A stretch of DNA of 64,000 bases from Ceratotherium simum simum (Eukaryota > Chordata > Mammalia > Perissodactyla > Rhinocerotidae). Of this stretch, positions 34,976 to 46,288 are shown one piece after another. The notes beneath the pieces are model-generated. The model searched no databases. It saw nothing but the letters and a program-made list of their open reading frames with translations, and was not told where the DNA came from. Within the stretch, counting starts at the first letter, position 1. Each line of letters opens with the position of its first letter. The position numbers and the translations under genes are program-made. The stretch is taken from assembly GCF_000283155.1 (NCBI RefSeq), contig NW_004454180.1:22418726-22482725 (forward strand), in the 5' to 3' direction.

Positions 34976-36109
34976 TAAAGCATATTTTTCCTTCTAATAA
35001 CTATAAAGGTAGTTCATATGGTCCCAGTAAAAGTTTATTAAGTTGATGAGCTTATTCTAAAACTGCATTATGGAAATAATATAGCTGACATAAAAAATAA
35101 AGTAAATATGTACCAAACCCCACTTCATCATTCAGACAACGAAGAAGGACAAACTCTCATGTTTCTGCTTACCAATTCTCTGTTCAAGTTAAGTTCATGT
35201 GGCAAATATCTCCATCAATTTATTAAATCATCTTTGCTGCAGTAGAAAAAGAACTCTGAGTGGATTTCCTCACCAAATATTTCTCTCTTGTGTCTTATGT
35301 AGGCAACTGATTAGCTGTGCTTCTGCTCCAAGCAGTGATTCTGTTCCTCATGTCTTCTCATTTTAGGAGCCAGCCTAAGTAAAAATAAAATAAAATTTTA
35401 AAAATTCAAAGTAAAATAAAAAGTGAGATTGCATGATTGAAGGAGGATATAGCAGATATTTGAACTGAAAGAGGAGAGCAATGTCAAAACCAATGATAAC
35501 AGCAAAATGTGCCAGAGCATCCAGGGACTCATAGAGGAAAGCTTCCCACCCATATATCTCCAAAGCTCAAGGTTTCAGTGTAATATGAATATCCATGTGT
35601 TCAGGTAAATAAGAAATCCACGGTTATTCTCTAGGTCAGAGCGTTAGGTATAATTGATAGTGCATTGAAACGGGTTGCTGATTGGCATAACTGCTCATGA
35701 GGTTCAAGCTTATTATGATGAGCCTGAGATTTTGTAAAACTGAAGGACTTGAAATATTGTTATTTCTTTGTGCTGGTCATGATGCAAACTTATGTCACAA
35801 GGCAAATGGAACATTCTAAAATTCAGCTAAGTGAACTGGCCTTTGTCTTCAATATATCTCCAACCACCACCACCAAACAATAGCTCAGACTGTGATGGAG
35901 AATATGCTACTTGCAAAGGTCATGTAAACCTCCCAGAGCAGAAATTTATATGCCTTGGATGCCCTGGATCACAAGCTAATGTAGGGCTTATCCAGAAGAA
36001 AGTGAAAAAGCATGGGCTATGTAGTTCTACAAAAATTTTTTCTGCATATTCGCAGCATGCGACCCCAGGGATTTACATAAGTACTCCTCACATATTTGAC
36101 CAACAGGAT
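34976..36109. other. Unassigned sequence
   Basis: No repeat recognised. A 127-codon plus ORF at 35831-36214 starts with a proline run from a CCA-rich stretch and ends inside an L2-like fragment; not credible as a gene. Confidence 0.45.
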
Positions 36110-36338
36110 CCTTTCTGTCCTCTGATCCACTTGGGAAATAATTGCCTATGTTACTTGCTTTATGCCTCCCATATAATTCTTCAACTATTTTTACAGTTCC
36201 TTCCACAAAATTAGTATGGAATCTACTCAAGGGAACAGACACTTTCATGGTTTTCATAGCCCTGTTAGCTCTAAACAATAGTATTCTGCTCAAAGCAGGT
36301 TAATAAATACTTGTTGACTGACTGATTGTTTGATTGAT
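36110..36338 (+). mobile_element. L2 LINE 3' end, plus
   Basis: 'ctactcaagggaacagacac' (from the L2 'gagggcagggac' region) followed by 'ttaataaatacttgttgact' and 'gactgattgtttgattga' is the L2 3' terminus with its short tandem end. Confidence 0.6.
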
Positions 36339-36997
36339 ATGTACTTTTGTGTTTTAATGTCTACATATTGTGGACCTGCCTCAGTATGAATGTAGGTGTC
36401 TATTCACATTTACAGAACAACATATCAAGAGCCATATATGCATACTAAGCGTACATTTACATGAAAGTTTTGAAAAAATAACAAAAGATAGCCCGAACCT
36501 GTATACATGAATCAAGCTATAACTTTTATAAAGGTTATCATTATGGAGGTTATATCCCTGCTATAACACACACCAAGTTACAGATTACATATTTTTACTG
36601 TAAAATTGTAAAATAATCTTTCCCCCATCCACTAGCAGACTTTTAATTAAGGTAATTAAACAAAAAGTAGAGATTACATGCAACTCTCTTAATATGGTCT
36701 GTCCTCCCATTTTGGCAAAACATAATGAATGGGAATTTCTTACACTGCAGCCCATTTTGGCATTTTCTACTTGGGTCATACATTGGATTAGATATTGGTA
36801 AGCACTGCAGAACTCAAAGTATATGTCAGTTTTTAGAAAGATGAATATTGGATGGTATACTCAAGATTTTTAAATTAAAGAGTGAAGGATGCAGAAAGGA
36901 AGATAGGCTAGCTTTGGAGAAGGTGCCATAGTCTGCTACCTAAATGTCATCAACATTTTATCTCTTAGAATCAATATGTTTCTCCTACCAGGGATCC
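36339..36997. other. Unassigned sequence
   Basis: Nothing recognised. Confidence 0.45.
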
Positions 36998-37521
36998 TGT
37001 GGTGGTTTTAAATTATGACCCCCAAATTCTTTGACATTTCTCCCATCAAAAAGAAGATATTTCTCCCATCCCTTCGACACTGATTGGGCTCGTGACTGCT
37101 TTGAACAATAGAGTATGGTGGAAGTTATACTTTTGACATAAAGGGCCATAAAGCTTCTGTTTCTTTTAAGGTCCTTGCTCTGGGGCGACCCAGCTGCTAT
37201 GCAAGAAGTTTGATTGTTCTGAAACAGGAATGTTAAAGAAGCCACGTCTTGGCCCTCTCATTAATATCACCAGATTAACTCATAAGCAATAGCCAGCCTC
37301 AGCTACCAGCTACGTGAGGGCGTCATCTTGAACATCTAGTCTAGACAAGCACTCAAGTGACTGCAGTCCCGGCCAACATCTGAATGCAACCACAGAAGAG
37401 ATCCCAAGGGATCTGCATCCTTCCTGAAGTCCTGACCCACAAAATTGTGACCCTCATAGTTGTTGTTTTAAACTGCTACATTTTAGGGTAAATTTTTTAT
37501 GCAGCAAAAAATATCCAGAAC
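36998..37521 (+). mobile_element. MaLR/MLT1-like LTR, plus
   Basis: Starts TGTGGTGGTTTTAAATTATG. Text follows in LTR order: 'cccaaattctttgacatttc', 'gactgctttgaacaatagag', 'gactgcagtcccggccaaca', 'tgttgttttaaactgctaca', 'gcagcaaaaaatatcc'. Consistent with an ERVL-MaLR solo LTR; subfamily unverified. Overlapping ORFs are shadows. Confidence 0.65.
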
Positions 37522-37564
37522 TTTCTACTATGCTTTGAGCATAACATTTGTTTCCCCTTTGATT

Positions 37565-37670
37565 ATGGACCACCTGTACTTACCAACTTACATATGAGGA
37601 CACAGAGAGGTTAAGTTACTTATCCAAAGTCTTACAGCTCAACTAGCACAAGAGCAAATGGGTCATGTAC
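37565..37670 (-). mobile_element. MIR SINE, minus
   Basis: 'atgaggacacagagaggtta', 'agttacttatccaaagtctt', 'acagctcaactagcac' is the reversed MIR core. Confidence 0.6.
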
Positions 37671-37742
37671 ATAAATTACTTAGCACAATAGTTGACACAT
37701 GGTAGTTACACAATAAATTAAGCCATTATTATGACTATTATT
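37671..37742 (+). mobile_element. MIR 3' end fragment, plus
   Basis: 'gcacaatagttgacacatgg' and 'tagttacacaataaatt' followed by ATT-rich repeats resembles the MIR 3' end. Opposite orientation to its neighbour. Confidence 0.4.
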
Positions 37743-37964
37743 GTTATTATTTAAATTGAAAGCTTCAAGTACAATGCTATTTGTACATCAGGCTGCAAAT
37801 GAGAGTGGTTTGCTGAAAGACTTGCAAAAATGCTGCACCTCTCTTGAATGATTGAAATAACCAGAGGATGCTCCCCTACTATTTGCACTACTTTGCAGGG
37901 AAATGTGGAAATGCCTTGCCCTTCCCTTGAAGTGCTCAAATAAGCAGGTGAGAGACAGTCAGAT

Positions 37965-38060
37965 CATGTGTTCCAGTCGGGACTTTGGCTTTAACTTGGG
38001 CAAGCCCAGGACTTTCAGTTTCTTCATCTATAAAATGAGAGAACTAGGTCTCTAGATACC
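37965..38060 (+). mobile_element. MIR SINE fragment, plus
   Basis: 'cgggactttggctttaactt', 'gggcaagcccaggactttca', 'gtttcttcatctataaaatg' follows the MIR centre. Confidence 0.6.
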
Positions 38061-38454
38061 ACCCTATCTCTTTGGTTTAATATTTTATAATTTCCAAGAT
38101 TGTTTTAGATACAAATATTCCTGATATGGAAAGACTATTAAGCCATCTCTTGTCCATGGCTGGTGAGATCTCAGAAAATATAAGAACATTAGGCACCTTA
38201 AGGAAGAAGTGGTCTGGAGAAGAAACATTGACGATGGAAAGAAATTAAGGGGCGGAAATCAAGAAACACTTTAGCTTCAGCTACTTCCCAATGCCCTGAT
38301 GCCTATGGCAGCCCAGGTATGAAACAAAAATTGCTCCAGCCTGGGAAACAATGTTAGCAAATTCTATAGGTGAAAGTTGCAATGAAACTGTGGAACTGTA
38401 CACGTCACACACACATGAAGTCGACCTTGCCTGGAAGAGAGCCCAAAATTATAC
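38061..38454. other. Unassigned sequence
   Basis: Nothing recognised. Confidence 0.4.
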
Positions 38455-38545
38455 CATCCAAACCTGTCACTTTACAGGTGAGGGAAGTGAGATCCAAAAA
38501 GAACTAGTTTGCTAATGATCACTCTGACAGCAAGGCTCACAGAAA
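38455..38545 (-). mobile_element. MIR fragment, minus
   Basis: 'cactttacaggtgagggaag' then 'ctgacagcaaggctcac' resembles the reversed MIR core; diverged. Confidence 0.45.
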
Positions 38546-38784
38546 GTTCTAAGAAACCTAGAAATACAGGAGACTTTATAACTTTAAGGCAGTGGATCAT
38601 AAAGAGGTGGCTTGGGAAAAAGGCCAAGAAAACTGTAAAACATCCCACAAGACATCCCAGATAAAAATGGAGTCTGAGGTGGGAAAAAAGCAATGAGTTG
38701 CTTTGCAAACATATCTTCTTGACAAATGCCCCATTCCACTCATATCCAAAGGTATTTACACCTCTGTGACATGTTTATATTGAA

Positions 38785-39006
38785 GAGAGGCCAAAAAGTT
38801 TTTTCTCTAAGGGGCCAGATAGTAAATATTTTCAGCTTTGTGGGCTATGTGGTCTCTGTTGCAAATACTCAACTCTGCTGTTGCAGGATGAAATCAGCAA
38901 TAAACAAATTGTAAGTGAATGGGCACGGCCATATTCCAATCAAACTTTATTTACCACAACAGGCAGCAGGGAAGATTTGGACCACAGGCAGTAGTTTGCC
39001 AGTATA
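38785..39006. mobile_element. hAT-type non-autonomous DNA transposon
   Basis: 'aggggccagatagtaaatat', 'tttgtgggctatgtggtctc', 'aatactcaactctgctgttg', 'aactttatttaccacaacag' and 'gcagtagtttgccagta' match a common mammalian hAT MITE whose ends read CAGGGGTC(G/A)GCAAACT. Ends are eroded; the exact family name is not verified. Confidence 0.7.
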
Positions 39007-39269
39007 GATAGATTTTCTAAAAGTTACATAAAATAAATACCTGATATAACTAATAAACTCATCTTATAATCATCTTGTAGAAGTAATCTTACAGAAGTGT
39101 CACCTAATTAGTGTATTTTATTGCTCATTTGTTTATACACACACACAAACACATACACACACAATTTAGCTCTCACGTTATACATGGAAAATATGAAGAA
39201 AAATGACAAAATCTATTGTCTCAATGTGTTGAAAGGTAATGCACGGGTTCAAATAAACAGAGAAATAAT
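39007..39269. other. Unassigned sequence with (CA)n at 39135-39163
   Basis: An interrupted CA microsatellite; otherwise nothing recognised. Confidence 0.5.
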
Positions 39270-39450
39270 ACAATGCCATATCTTCTAATGGAAGAGAGTA
39301 CCTACCTGCCATCAAGTGAGAGGTTGGATAAGGCTTCATAGAAGAGATGACACTTGAGCTGGAGTTTGATGCTTAGATGGGAATTTGTCAAATGACTGAG
39401 GATGAAGGTGTTTTTCAGGAGTAGGACATCATCCTCTATAAAGGTGCATT
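39270..39450 (+). mobile_element. Ancient LINE 3'-type repeat fragment (L1ME-like)
   Basis: 'ggataaggcttcatagaaga' and 'gatgacacttgagctggagt' match the segment of the same old repeat family seen at 12480-13030. Confidence 0.45.
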
Positions 39451-41597
39451 GTCAGTGAAGGAATCTTTGATATTATAAACCGTATAATTTTCAAGGCTGG
39501 TTTGTACAACCAGATTGTGGCATTTTTCTTGGCCCTACTGTTTTAATAACATCTTTGTTATCAGTTTTTGCCAAAATTTAGTCTCGTCTTAGTTTTCCAT
39601 GAAATTCACCCATTCATCAATTTCAGAATTAATTGGAATCTAGTGTGACAGGAAATCCCCTTTTAATACCATCTTCAGTTTGGAAAAACTCTTGGCTTAA
39701 GCCTTTAGATAAGATAATCATTGATGCTGCTGTCAGAGTCAGGACACTCTTTTCTGCTTCTGCCTTACTTGCATAGGATACACACACAGGAATATACACA
39801 GCATATCCGGGTGGCTGGATCTGCTCTTCCCACCTTATCCCAGTCATCATCATTGTACTGTAATTTTCTTATTTCTTAACTTATATGTCATCTCAGGTGT
39901 CTTCTTTAGATAGGAAAGGAAAAATAGGTTTCATAGTGTACCTTATAGCCGATGGGTAGCAGCCATGTGGTTTATTGCCTTAAACATCTTCTAAACTTCC
40001 TCTAGGCTCAGAGATAAAGAGTACTTTATTAATAATGTCCATAACAGATGAGAAGTGGTAACGAAAGTGTCACATATTTGAAACTACGGTTTAGATGCAA
40101 CCTGGTTCTCTATGGACTTTCTGTATTATCCGTTTCATATTTTTACCCTCTCTTTAATATCAAGCGATCAACCATGGCTCAGAGTTTCTATTTTTCCATG
40201 TGATTACATACTTTGTGTAGTAATAACAAGAAGTTAATTGCTAAAACCAATACACAGTTCGGTAAATTCACACATAGAGTTCTAGCATATTTGTGTTTAT
40301 GTTAATTATATATTGGTCTATTTCATCATCTATTTAAAGTCATACTAGATGAATATTTTTACACTTGTTACTCTTCATAATATTATCTGTAGCAAATTAC
40401 TTTTTGAATATTGTTTACAAAGAAGGTTTAAAACCAGGAAGAAAAAAGAAAAGCCTGATATTTGGAATCAACATCCTGACACCTGACATAGGAATTCAGG
40501 TAGGTTGCCAATCTCTTACAGATGGTGACTGAAGATAATCTATTGTCATCAGGAGTGTCCCAAGAGGAAAATTGGATGGAGGCACTGGTGGTCCACCTCC
40601 TTTACATAGGGACTACGTATTAAAGTGGTTAAGGTTAAAATTTTACTTTCTGTTTTACTGGACTCTTGAGTCTCCCCAGTAGTTCATTTTGAATTTATCT
40701 GGCTGCCCCAAGAGTTACAGTATAGAATGAAGCAAAGTCAATGAAGTCATATAAGTAAATCATGCTCAATCTTATACTAGCTGCTAAAAATGGAAAATGA
40801 GGATCTATGAGGACTTACTACATAGTCTTAGATCATTCAGTGAAGAAGATTGCAGCTTTCAATAAAGAGCTCATTTTAAGCATGGGCATTCAAGATAAAC
40901 TATCTTACAGATAAAAATACATAGAGCAAGAAAATCTAAGAAACAAATTGGAGAAATTTTTCAAGTTTTATTATAATAAAGTATTTCAAGGACAATGAAA
41001 ATGAGTTGCCATCAATCCTCGTTATACTAACAAATTGATAAATTAAACCCTGTGATATTTTTCTATAAATCTATCTTAATGTCCCAAGATAGTACCTTGC
41101 ATATCTCTATCAATTTTAAGCCTATATGATAATGTTATGTAATATTTTTCTTTTCAAGGTATTATTATACAATTTTAGAATCTTAGGAAAGGAAACAATT
41201 TTAGACATTATATAGTCTTTTAGATAGTCTCTCAAAATATGTGTACAATATTAAATACATTTTCTTTATCGTCAAGAATATAATTTGAGCTTTTTGTTGG
41301 AATGCATATTAATAAGTCCTTAAAACTGATGTAAGGTGTTATTATCTTCTGTTCTTTGGTAATAGTTTCTGAGGATTATCTGTAGGAATGAGAGTTTTCT
41401 TTTTTGTTTCATTTAATATTAACAGTATTGGTATAAAACTTTCTTATTGACCTATCAAGTAACTTAACCAAAATGTCTGCTAAAGGCAGAAACTGTGACA
41501 TCTTTTTGTTTTGTTTTGGCTTTTGTTGTCATTTTTCTATTAGCAAATAACATGGTATGTGGTTGTCTGGCATAAAATATATATCTAATTTTTTTTG
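39451..41597. other. Unassigned AT-rich sequence
   Basis: About 2.1 kb without recognised repeats or genes. Confidence 0.45.
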
Positions 41598-41615
41598 AAA
41601 AAAAGAATCCCATAT

Positions 41616-41923
41616 GGGCTGGCCCCGTGACTTAGCAGTTAATTGCGTGTGCTCCGCTACTGGCAGCCCGGGGTTCGGATCCCAGGCGCGCATTGACGCA
41701 CCGCTTGTCAGGCCATGCTGAGGAGGCATCCCACATACAGCAACTAGCAGGATGTGCAACTATGACATACAACTATCTACTGGGGCTTTGGGGAGAAAAA
41801 GGGGGAAAAAAAAAAGGAGGAGGATTGGCAATAGATGTTAGCTCAGGGCCAGTCTTCCTCAGCACAAAGAGGAGGATTTGCATGGATGTTAGCTCAGGGC
41901 TGATCTTTCTCACAAAAAAAAAA
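41616..41923 (+). mobile_element. ERE SINE, plus, long composite form
   Basis: Head GGGCTGGCCCCGTGACTTAG, the 'ctactggggctttgggg' module and then two 'gttagctcaggg' tail modules, so it carries both ERE tail types. The TSD is among the longest here: GAATCCCATAT with its A run, 41598-41615 and 41917-41934. ORFs 41529-41759 and 41693-41950 are SINE shadows. Confidence 0.95.
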
Positions 41924-41934
41924 GAATCCCATAT

Positions 41935-43164
41935 AAATCCACTATTTTAGGTAAAGGTTTTAGGCCCAGAGAAATTAAGAAAGTGTCCTAAGTGGCATTA
42001 TATGATGACTCTAAATTCATCTGAAGAATAAATAAGGATTATTTTATTTATATATTAATTCTTCTGTCTGTAGTAGCTTTGGCATTAGAAAACTATTAGA
42101 TTATTTGAATTAAATACATATAACTACTATATATATAGGATATTTTAGATTTTTTTTATTTCTAATAGCCATAAACTGCATACTAGATTTTATGGTGCTA
42201 TCACGAGATAAAGTTATTTTATAAATATCATAATTCATTTTTCAATAATCCACCTGTAACAGAATACTGATCAACTGTGTAGACCTGATCTAAGTAAGGA
42301 TCTTTGAGATATTCTATTGATACATAAAAATATCACAGAATCATAGTCTAAAAAATGAAAATGCAATTTTCAAAAGAGTTTATATAATTCAGTGTATGAC
42401 AAGTTATGCATATCCTTTTGATTTCTATCTCTTATGGCTAATATTGCTGCCTAAGATGCCCTTTTGAAAAAACACCTATTTTCCTCTTAAGTGAACTAAT
42501 CTTGAACAAATCTATTAAATATAGTTTCAGTAACTTTTCTTTCTTACTGCTGGTTTTGCTGCTAAATTAACCCACTCAATAGATTGCACACCTTCCATTC
42601 GGATTATTATTTATAGTTTTTTGAATGTATCCCTTGGCCTCCACAGCTCTTATCTTCCTTTCCCACACCGTGTAGGTGCTGGCCTATAATTGCATTATAA
42701 ACCTTGATGCCCCAGTAATCATATTAACTGATAATGGTTTAGGAATTTCTGTGATTTTTGAGGCATTTCTTTCTGTACATTGAATAGCACTCCTATGTTA
42801 AAAACATTAAAATACCTCTCATTTTCATTTTGCAAGAGAAAGAGTAAAAATAAAAATGTGGATATTTGGACATCCTGACAGAAAATTTGAGCGCCAAATA
42901 ATGTGTTATATGGCAGGTGATTTATTTTAATGAAGTTAAAATGTAGTTTGTTATTAGAAAACTGGCAAATGATTAATACTGTCGATTTAACATTACGACA
43001 TTGAGGAAGGCGAGTTGGATTAATTTCCTGGGGAGAATTTGCATATGTAACTTCTCTAAAGCTGGTGTAATTAGTAGAGAGTTAAAAGTGTGCATATTAC
43101 ATACCGTGTTTGTTGTTCATCATAAGTGTTTGCCTTTACCGGAGGAGTTATCCAGGGCTTAGAT
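41935..43164. other. Repeat-poor block, candidate conserved non-coding element
   Basis: About 1.2 kb with no recognised repeat or ORF. Contains many homeodomain-type TAAT/ATTA words and a perfect octamer ATTTGCAT at 43037-43044. Enhancer function is only a hypothesis. Confidence 0.4.
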
Positions 43165-43300
43165 AGAGGAAAAGAGCACGGCTTTAGAGTACAGATGACC
43201 TGGATTGAAAATTGGCTTCATCAGCTAGTTAAGTAAATGGCCATGGACACATCTAATTTTATGAGACACAGTTTAATTGTTATCTTAGATTGGGATAAAG
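43165..43300 (+). mobile_element. MIR SINE, plus
   Basis: 'gcacggctttagagtacaga', 'gacctggattgaaaattggc', 'tcatcagctagttaagta' follows the MIR 5' and core regions. Confidence 0.65.
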
Positions 43301-43426
43301 TTTCCTATATAATGGAATTACTGCCAGGATTGAGATGCCACACATATATAGAATTTAATTTTTGATGGAGTGACAGAATTTTGTTTTTGTTTTTAACCAG
43401 GAGCAATTTAATATAAAGAATAATTA

Positions 43427-43623
43427 GGGCCGGCCCCGTGGCTTAGCGGTTAAGTGCGTGCACTCTACTGCTGGCGGCCCGGGTTCGGATCCCGGGCACA
43501 CACTGATGCACTACTTCTCTGGCCATGCTGAGGCCGCGTCCCACATACAGCAACTAGAAGCTATGACATACAACTATCTACTGGGGCTTTGGGGGAAAAA
43601 TTAATTAATTAATTAATTAAAAA
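43427..43623 (+). mobile_element. ERE SINE, plus, short-tail form
   Basis: Head GGGCCGGCCCCGTGGCTTAG with A box TGGCTTAGCGG (43439-43449) and B box GGTTCGGATCC (43482-43492), ending after 'ctactggggctttggggg' with a (TTAA)n-modified tail. 12-bp TSD AAAGAATAATTA at 43415-43426 and 43624-43635. Confidence 0.95.
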
Positions 43624-43635
43624 AAAGAATAATTA

Positions 43636-44430
43636 AACTCTGATAAAAGAGTGACTATAAGATACAAAGATGCTCTATCTTGCACCCTAGGGCTTAGGGA
43701 GAGTACCAAAGGAAAGACAAACTCAAAAGGGGCCCCTCCCCAAGGCAGGGGTTGGGACCTGGTTGCAGAAGGTGTGGCTCAGCCTCAGCCCCTCAGATAG
43801 CAGGGACATTTGCTGGATTGCCCCAGCTAGAGCTGGTTTGCTGTCACTGGGCAAGCAGAAATCAGCCCTCTGGAGTACTAATGTGGGGTGCAGGTCATCA
43901 ACAACTGGTGGTGTGGGAGTGCAGAGAGAATGGCGGCTCAGAGGGAACCTTCTGGGTATTGGTAAGCCACACACGGGCCTGCAGACGGAGTCAGAGTACC
44001 ACAGTGGTTACGAGGCCTTCAGCATGCTGGTCTCTGTTGAGAGAGCCATGGGAAAGTGATCACCAGGCCAGGCGGAGGTTCTTGGCACAAGGCTGGGGGC
44101 AGAGCTCTGCTAGATTCCTCACCCTCACCCACGGACCTCCTGTGCAGCAGGGAGCCCTTCCTCCCACAGGGTCCCTCCAGAGAAAGTTTGCCATCATGCT
44201 CACTGTGAAGAAGAGAGACTTAAAGGAATGCTGTCCCTTAGGGCAAAGCATGTACAGAAGGTGAGCTTGGAGTTGAGAGGCAATGCGTAGATATCTGCAA
44301 ACGTGGTCACCTCAGGAACCCTAGGAAGTCAGAACTTCCGTTGCCCCTTTGCATAGAGGAGTGGCTTTGGAATGGATTTATTCTATAAAACTGAAATTCT
44401 ATCAATTTAAAGTCAAGTAATAATTTGTAC
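43636..44430. other. GC-richer block of unknown origin with the longest ORF
   Basis: Base composition changes sharply from its AT-rich surroundings. It holds a 170-codon plus-strand ORF (43752-44264) and a 98-codon ORF in another frame (43763-44059). Neither has a domain, signal peptide or membrane segment I recognise, and two overlapping open frames in GC-rich DNA are expected by chance. It could be an eroded ERV or a pseudogene fragment; I cannot tell. Confidence 0.4.
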
Positions 44431-44636
44431 CCAATGATTTCAATATTTTCTGAGTGTTTAAGAATTTTGAAACTACTAATTCTTCCCTTTCTACTGTCTC
44501 TCCTCACTTAGCTTCTCCTCCTTCCTCAGGTTCATCTCATTTTACTCTTAGAGTAATTTATAAGCTGTTTAGGATGCCAAAGCCATTTACACTTCTTTGT
44601 GATTTTCTTAAAAACTCTTCAAAAAGAATAAAAGAT

Positions 44637-44827
44637 ACAGGCCAGCCCCATGGCCTAGTGGTTAAGTTCGGTACACTCCCTTTCAGCAGCCTGATTTCTG
44701 TTCCTGGGCATGGACCTACACCACTTGTTGGCAGCCATGATGTAACAGCAACCCACATACAAAGCAGAGGAAGATTGGCACAGATATTAGCTCAGGGGAA
44801 CTCTTCCTCAGCAGAAAAAAAAAAAAA
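44637..44827 (+). mobile_element. ERE SINE, plus, older subtype
   Basis: Head ACAGGCCAGCCCCATGGCCT, single tail module and poly-A. Perfect 16-bp TSD AAAAAGAATAAAAGAT at 44621-44636 and 44828-44843, the longest non-ambiguous TSD in the window. The ORF 44454-44954 runs through the SINE. Confidence 0.95.
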
Positions 44828-44843
44828 AAAAAGAATAAAAGAT

Positions 44844-45819
44844 GAATCGTGCTCCTTGGAGTTTCTAGGGATGTACATAAAAATTTCCATACACAGGCTC
44901 AGAAAACATACAGATTTTGAGAAAATGGCAGAAGTGTCCTGGTTGGTAAATTAAAATAAATCAATACTAAAAGACAGCTACTAAAAGAGCAAAGAAATGC
45001 ATCGTTATTTAGAAGCGTGTGTGTGGGTTCAGATAGTGCTGATAATCTTTTTCTGCTGATTATCCCATTCTGGTTATTCCAGTGCACCTCTGGATGTCAC
45101 ATCTAGAGGGACACAAGGAAACTAAAACGTGTTCAGAGGACATTGACTAGATGACACGTGGGTCATGAAACCAGGTTAACGTAAGAGATTTATCTTTTGG
45201 AGATACACACCAAAAATTTACTGATGAAGCGATGTTCTGCCTGAAGTTTGCTTCATATAAATGAAAGTTGTTTGGGGTTGGTGGTGATGATATTGATGAA
45301 ACAACTTAGTTCATGCTTTGCTAGTTCTTGAGGCTAGTTATTTAGGCCTCCATATATTATTCTTTTTTCTTTTGCATGTGTTTGAATAGTTATATAATCA
45401 AGAAAATTAAAAACACAAAAGATATAATTCAGGAAGAGAATAAAGAATTAGAAAGATCAGCATAGAAAAAATATGATTCTCGGCTAAGATGGACAGACCC
45501 ATAAAGATATATCTTTAAATTATTGGAAAGTTATCATGGACAAAAAAATAAAAGGATTAGATTAGAGTTGTAAGGTCCTAGGGTAACATCTAGGATAGCA
45601 GGAAAGAGCTGTAAGGAAATAGATTTCAGTTCAATATAATCTGTATTTTTCACTTATTTATTTATCAGTCATTTATTCTTATTCACCAGAAGAATTTTAC
45701 TATTTAAAAAGCAGTGTCAGGTCTACTTGTGAACCAGAGGTGACAGCAAATGTACTCATAAAGAAATCAGAACTTAACAAAATTCCTGAAAAATAGGTAG
45801 ATATTCATAATACCAACAA
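44844..45819. other. Unassigned AT-rich sequence
   Basis: Nothing recognised. Confidence 0.45.
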
Positions 45820-46265
45820 ATTTAGGTTCTATCTGCTTTGCAATGAGGATAAATTAAAGAGATTTAAGCATGAGAGGGATGAAATCAGATTCATATTTTA
45901 TTTTGCTATTTTTAGATATTGAAGAGAAAGTGATGGAGATCTATGCGACTGGAGAGCAATCAGCTTTTTAAGGTACTATTTCAATTGTCCCAGTAAAATG
46001 TAATATGTGCCTAAACTGCAGCAGGAACAGACAAGATGGAGTTAAGGGTATGAATATCAAATACGTTGAAAATCGAGATTTAAGGGACTCAGTTACTGAA
46101 GGAATTGAAAAAGTAAAGTGATCTAAATTTCTGTTTTGGATAATTGCATAGATGTTATTGTCATTCACCAAGACAGGAACCAGAGAATGAGAAGCATATT
46201 TCAAAGCAGAAAAAAACTGGGTTAGTTTGAGGTACAGTCATTTTGAGATACCTATGAGACTTCCT
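45820..46265 (+). mobile_element. Ancient LINE 3'-type repeat (L1ME-like)
   Basis: 'gagagggatgaaatcagatt', 'gaattgaaaaagtaaagtga' and 'ttttgagatacctatgagac' match parts of the same old repeat as 12480-13030, in the same orientation. Strongly decayed. Confidence 0.4.
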
Positions 46266-46269
46266 TGAG

Positions 46270-46288
46270 AAAAAAAAAAAAAAAAAAC
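46270..46288. repeat. Poly-A tract, 19 bp
   Basis: Uninterrupted A run next to the LINE-like fragment. It could be an old retroposon tail or simply slippage-prone DNA. Confidence 0.9.

Noticed and set aside
35831..36214. 127-codon plus ORF
   Set aside because: Proline run from simple sequence at the start and L2-derived end.
43752..44264. 170-codon ORF as a protein gene
   Set aside because: No domain, no promoter or splice context; a second overlapping frame is also open, as expected by chance in GC-rich DNA.
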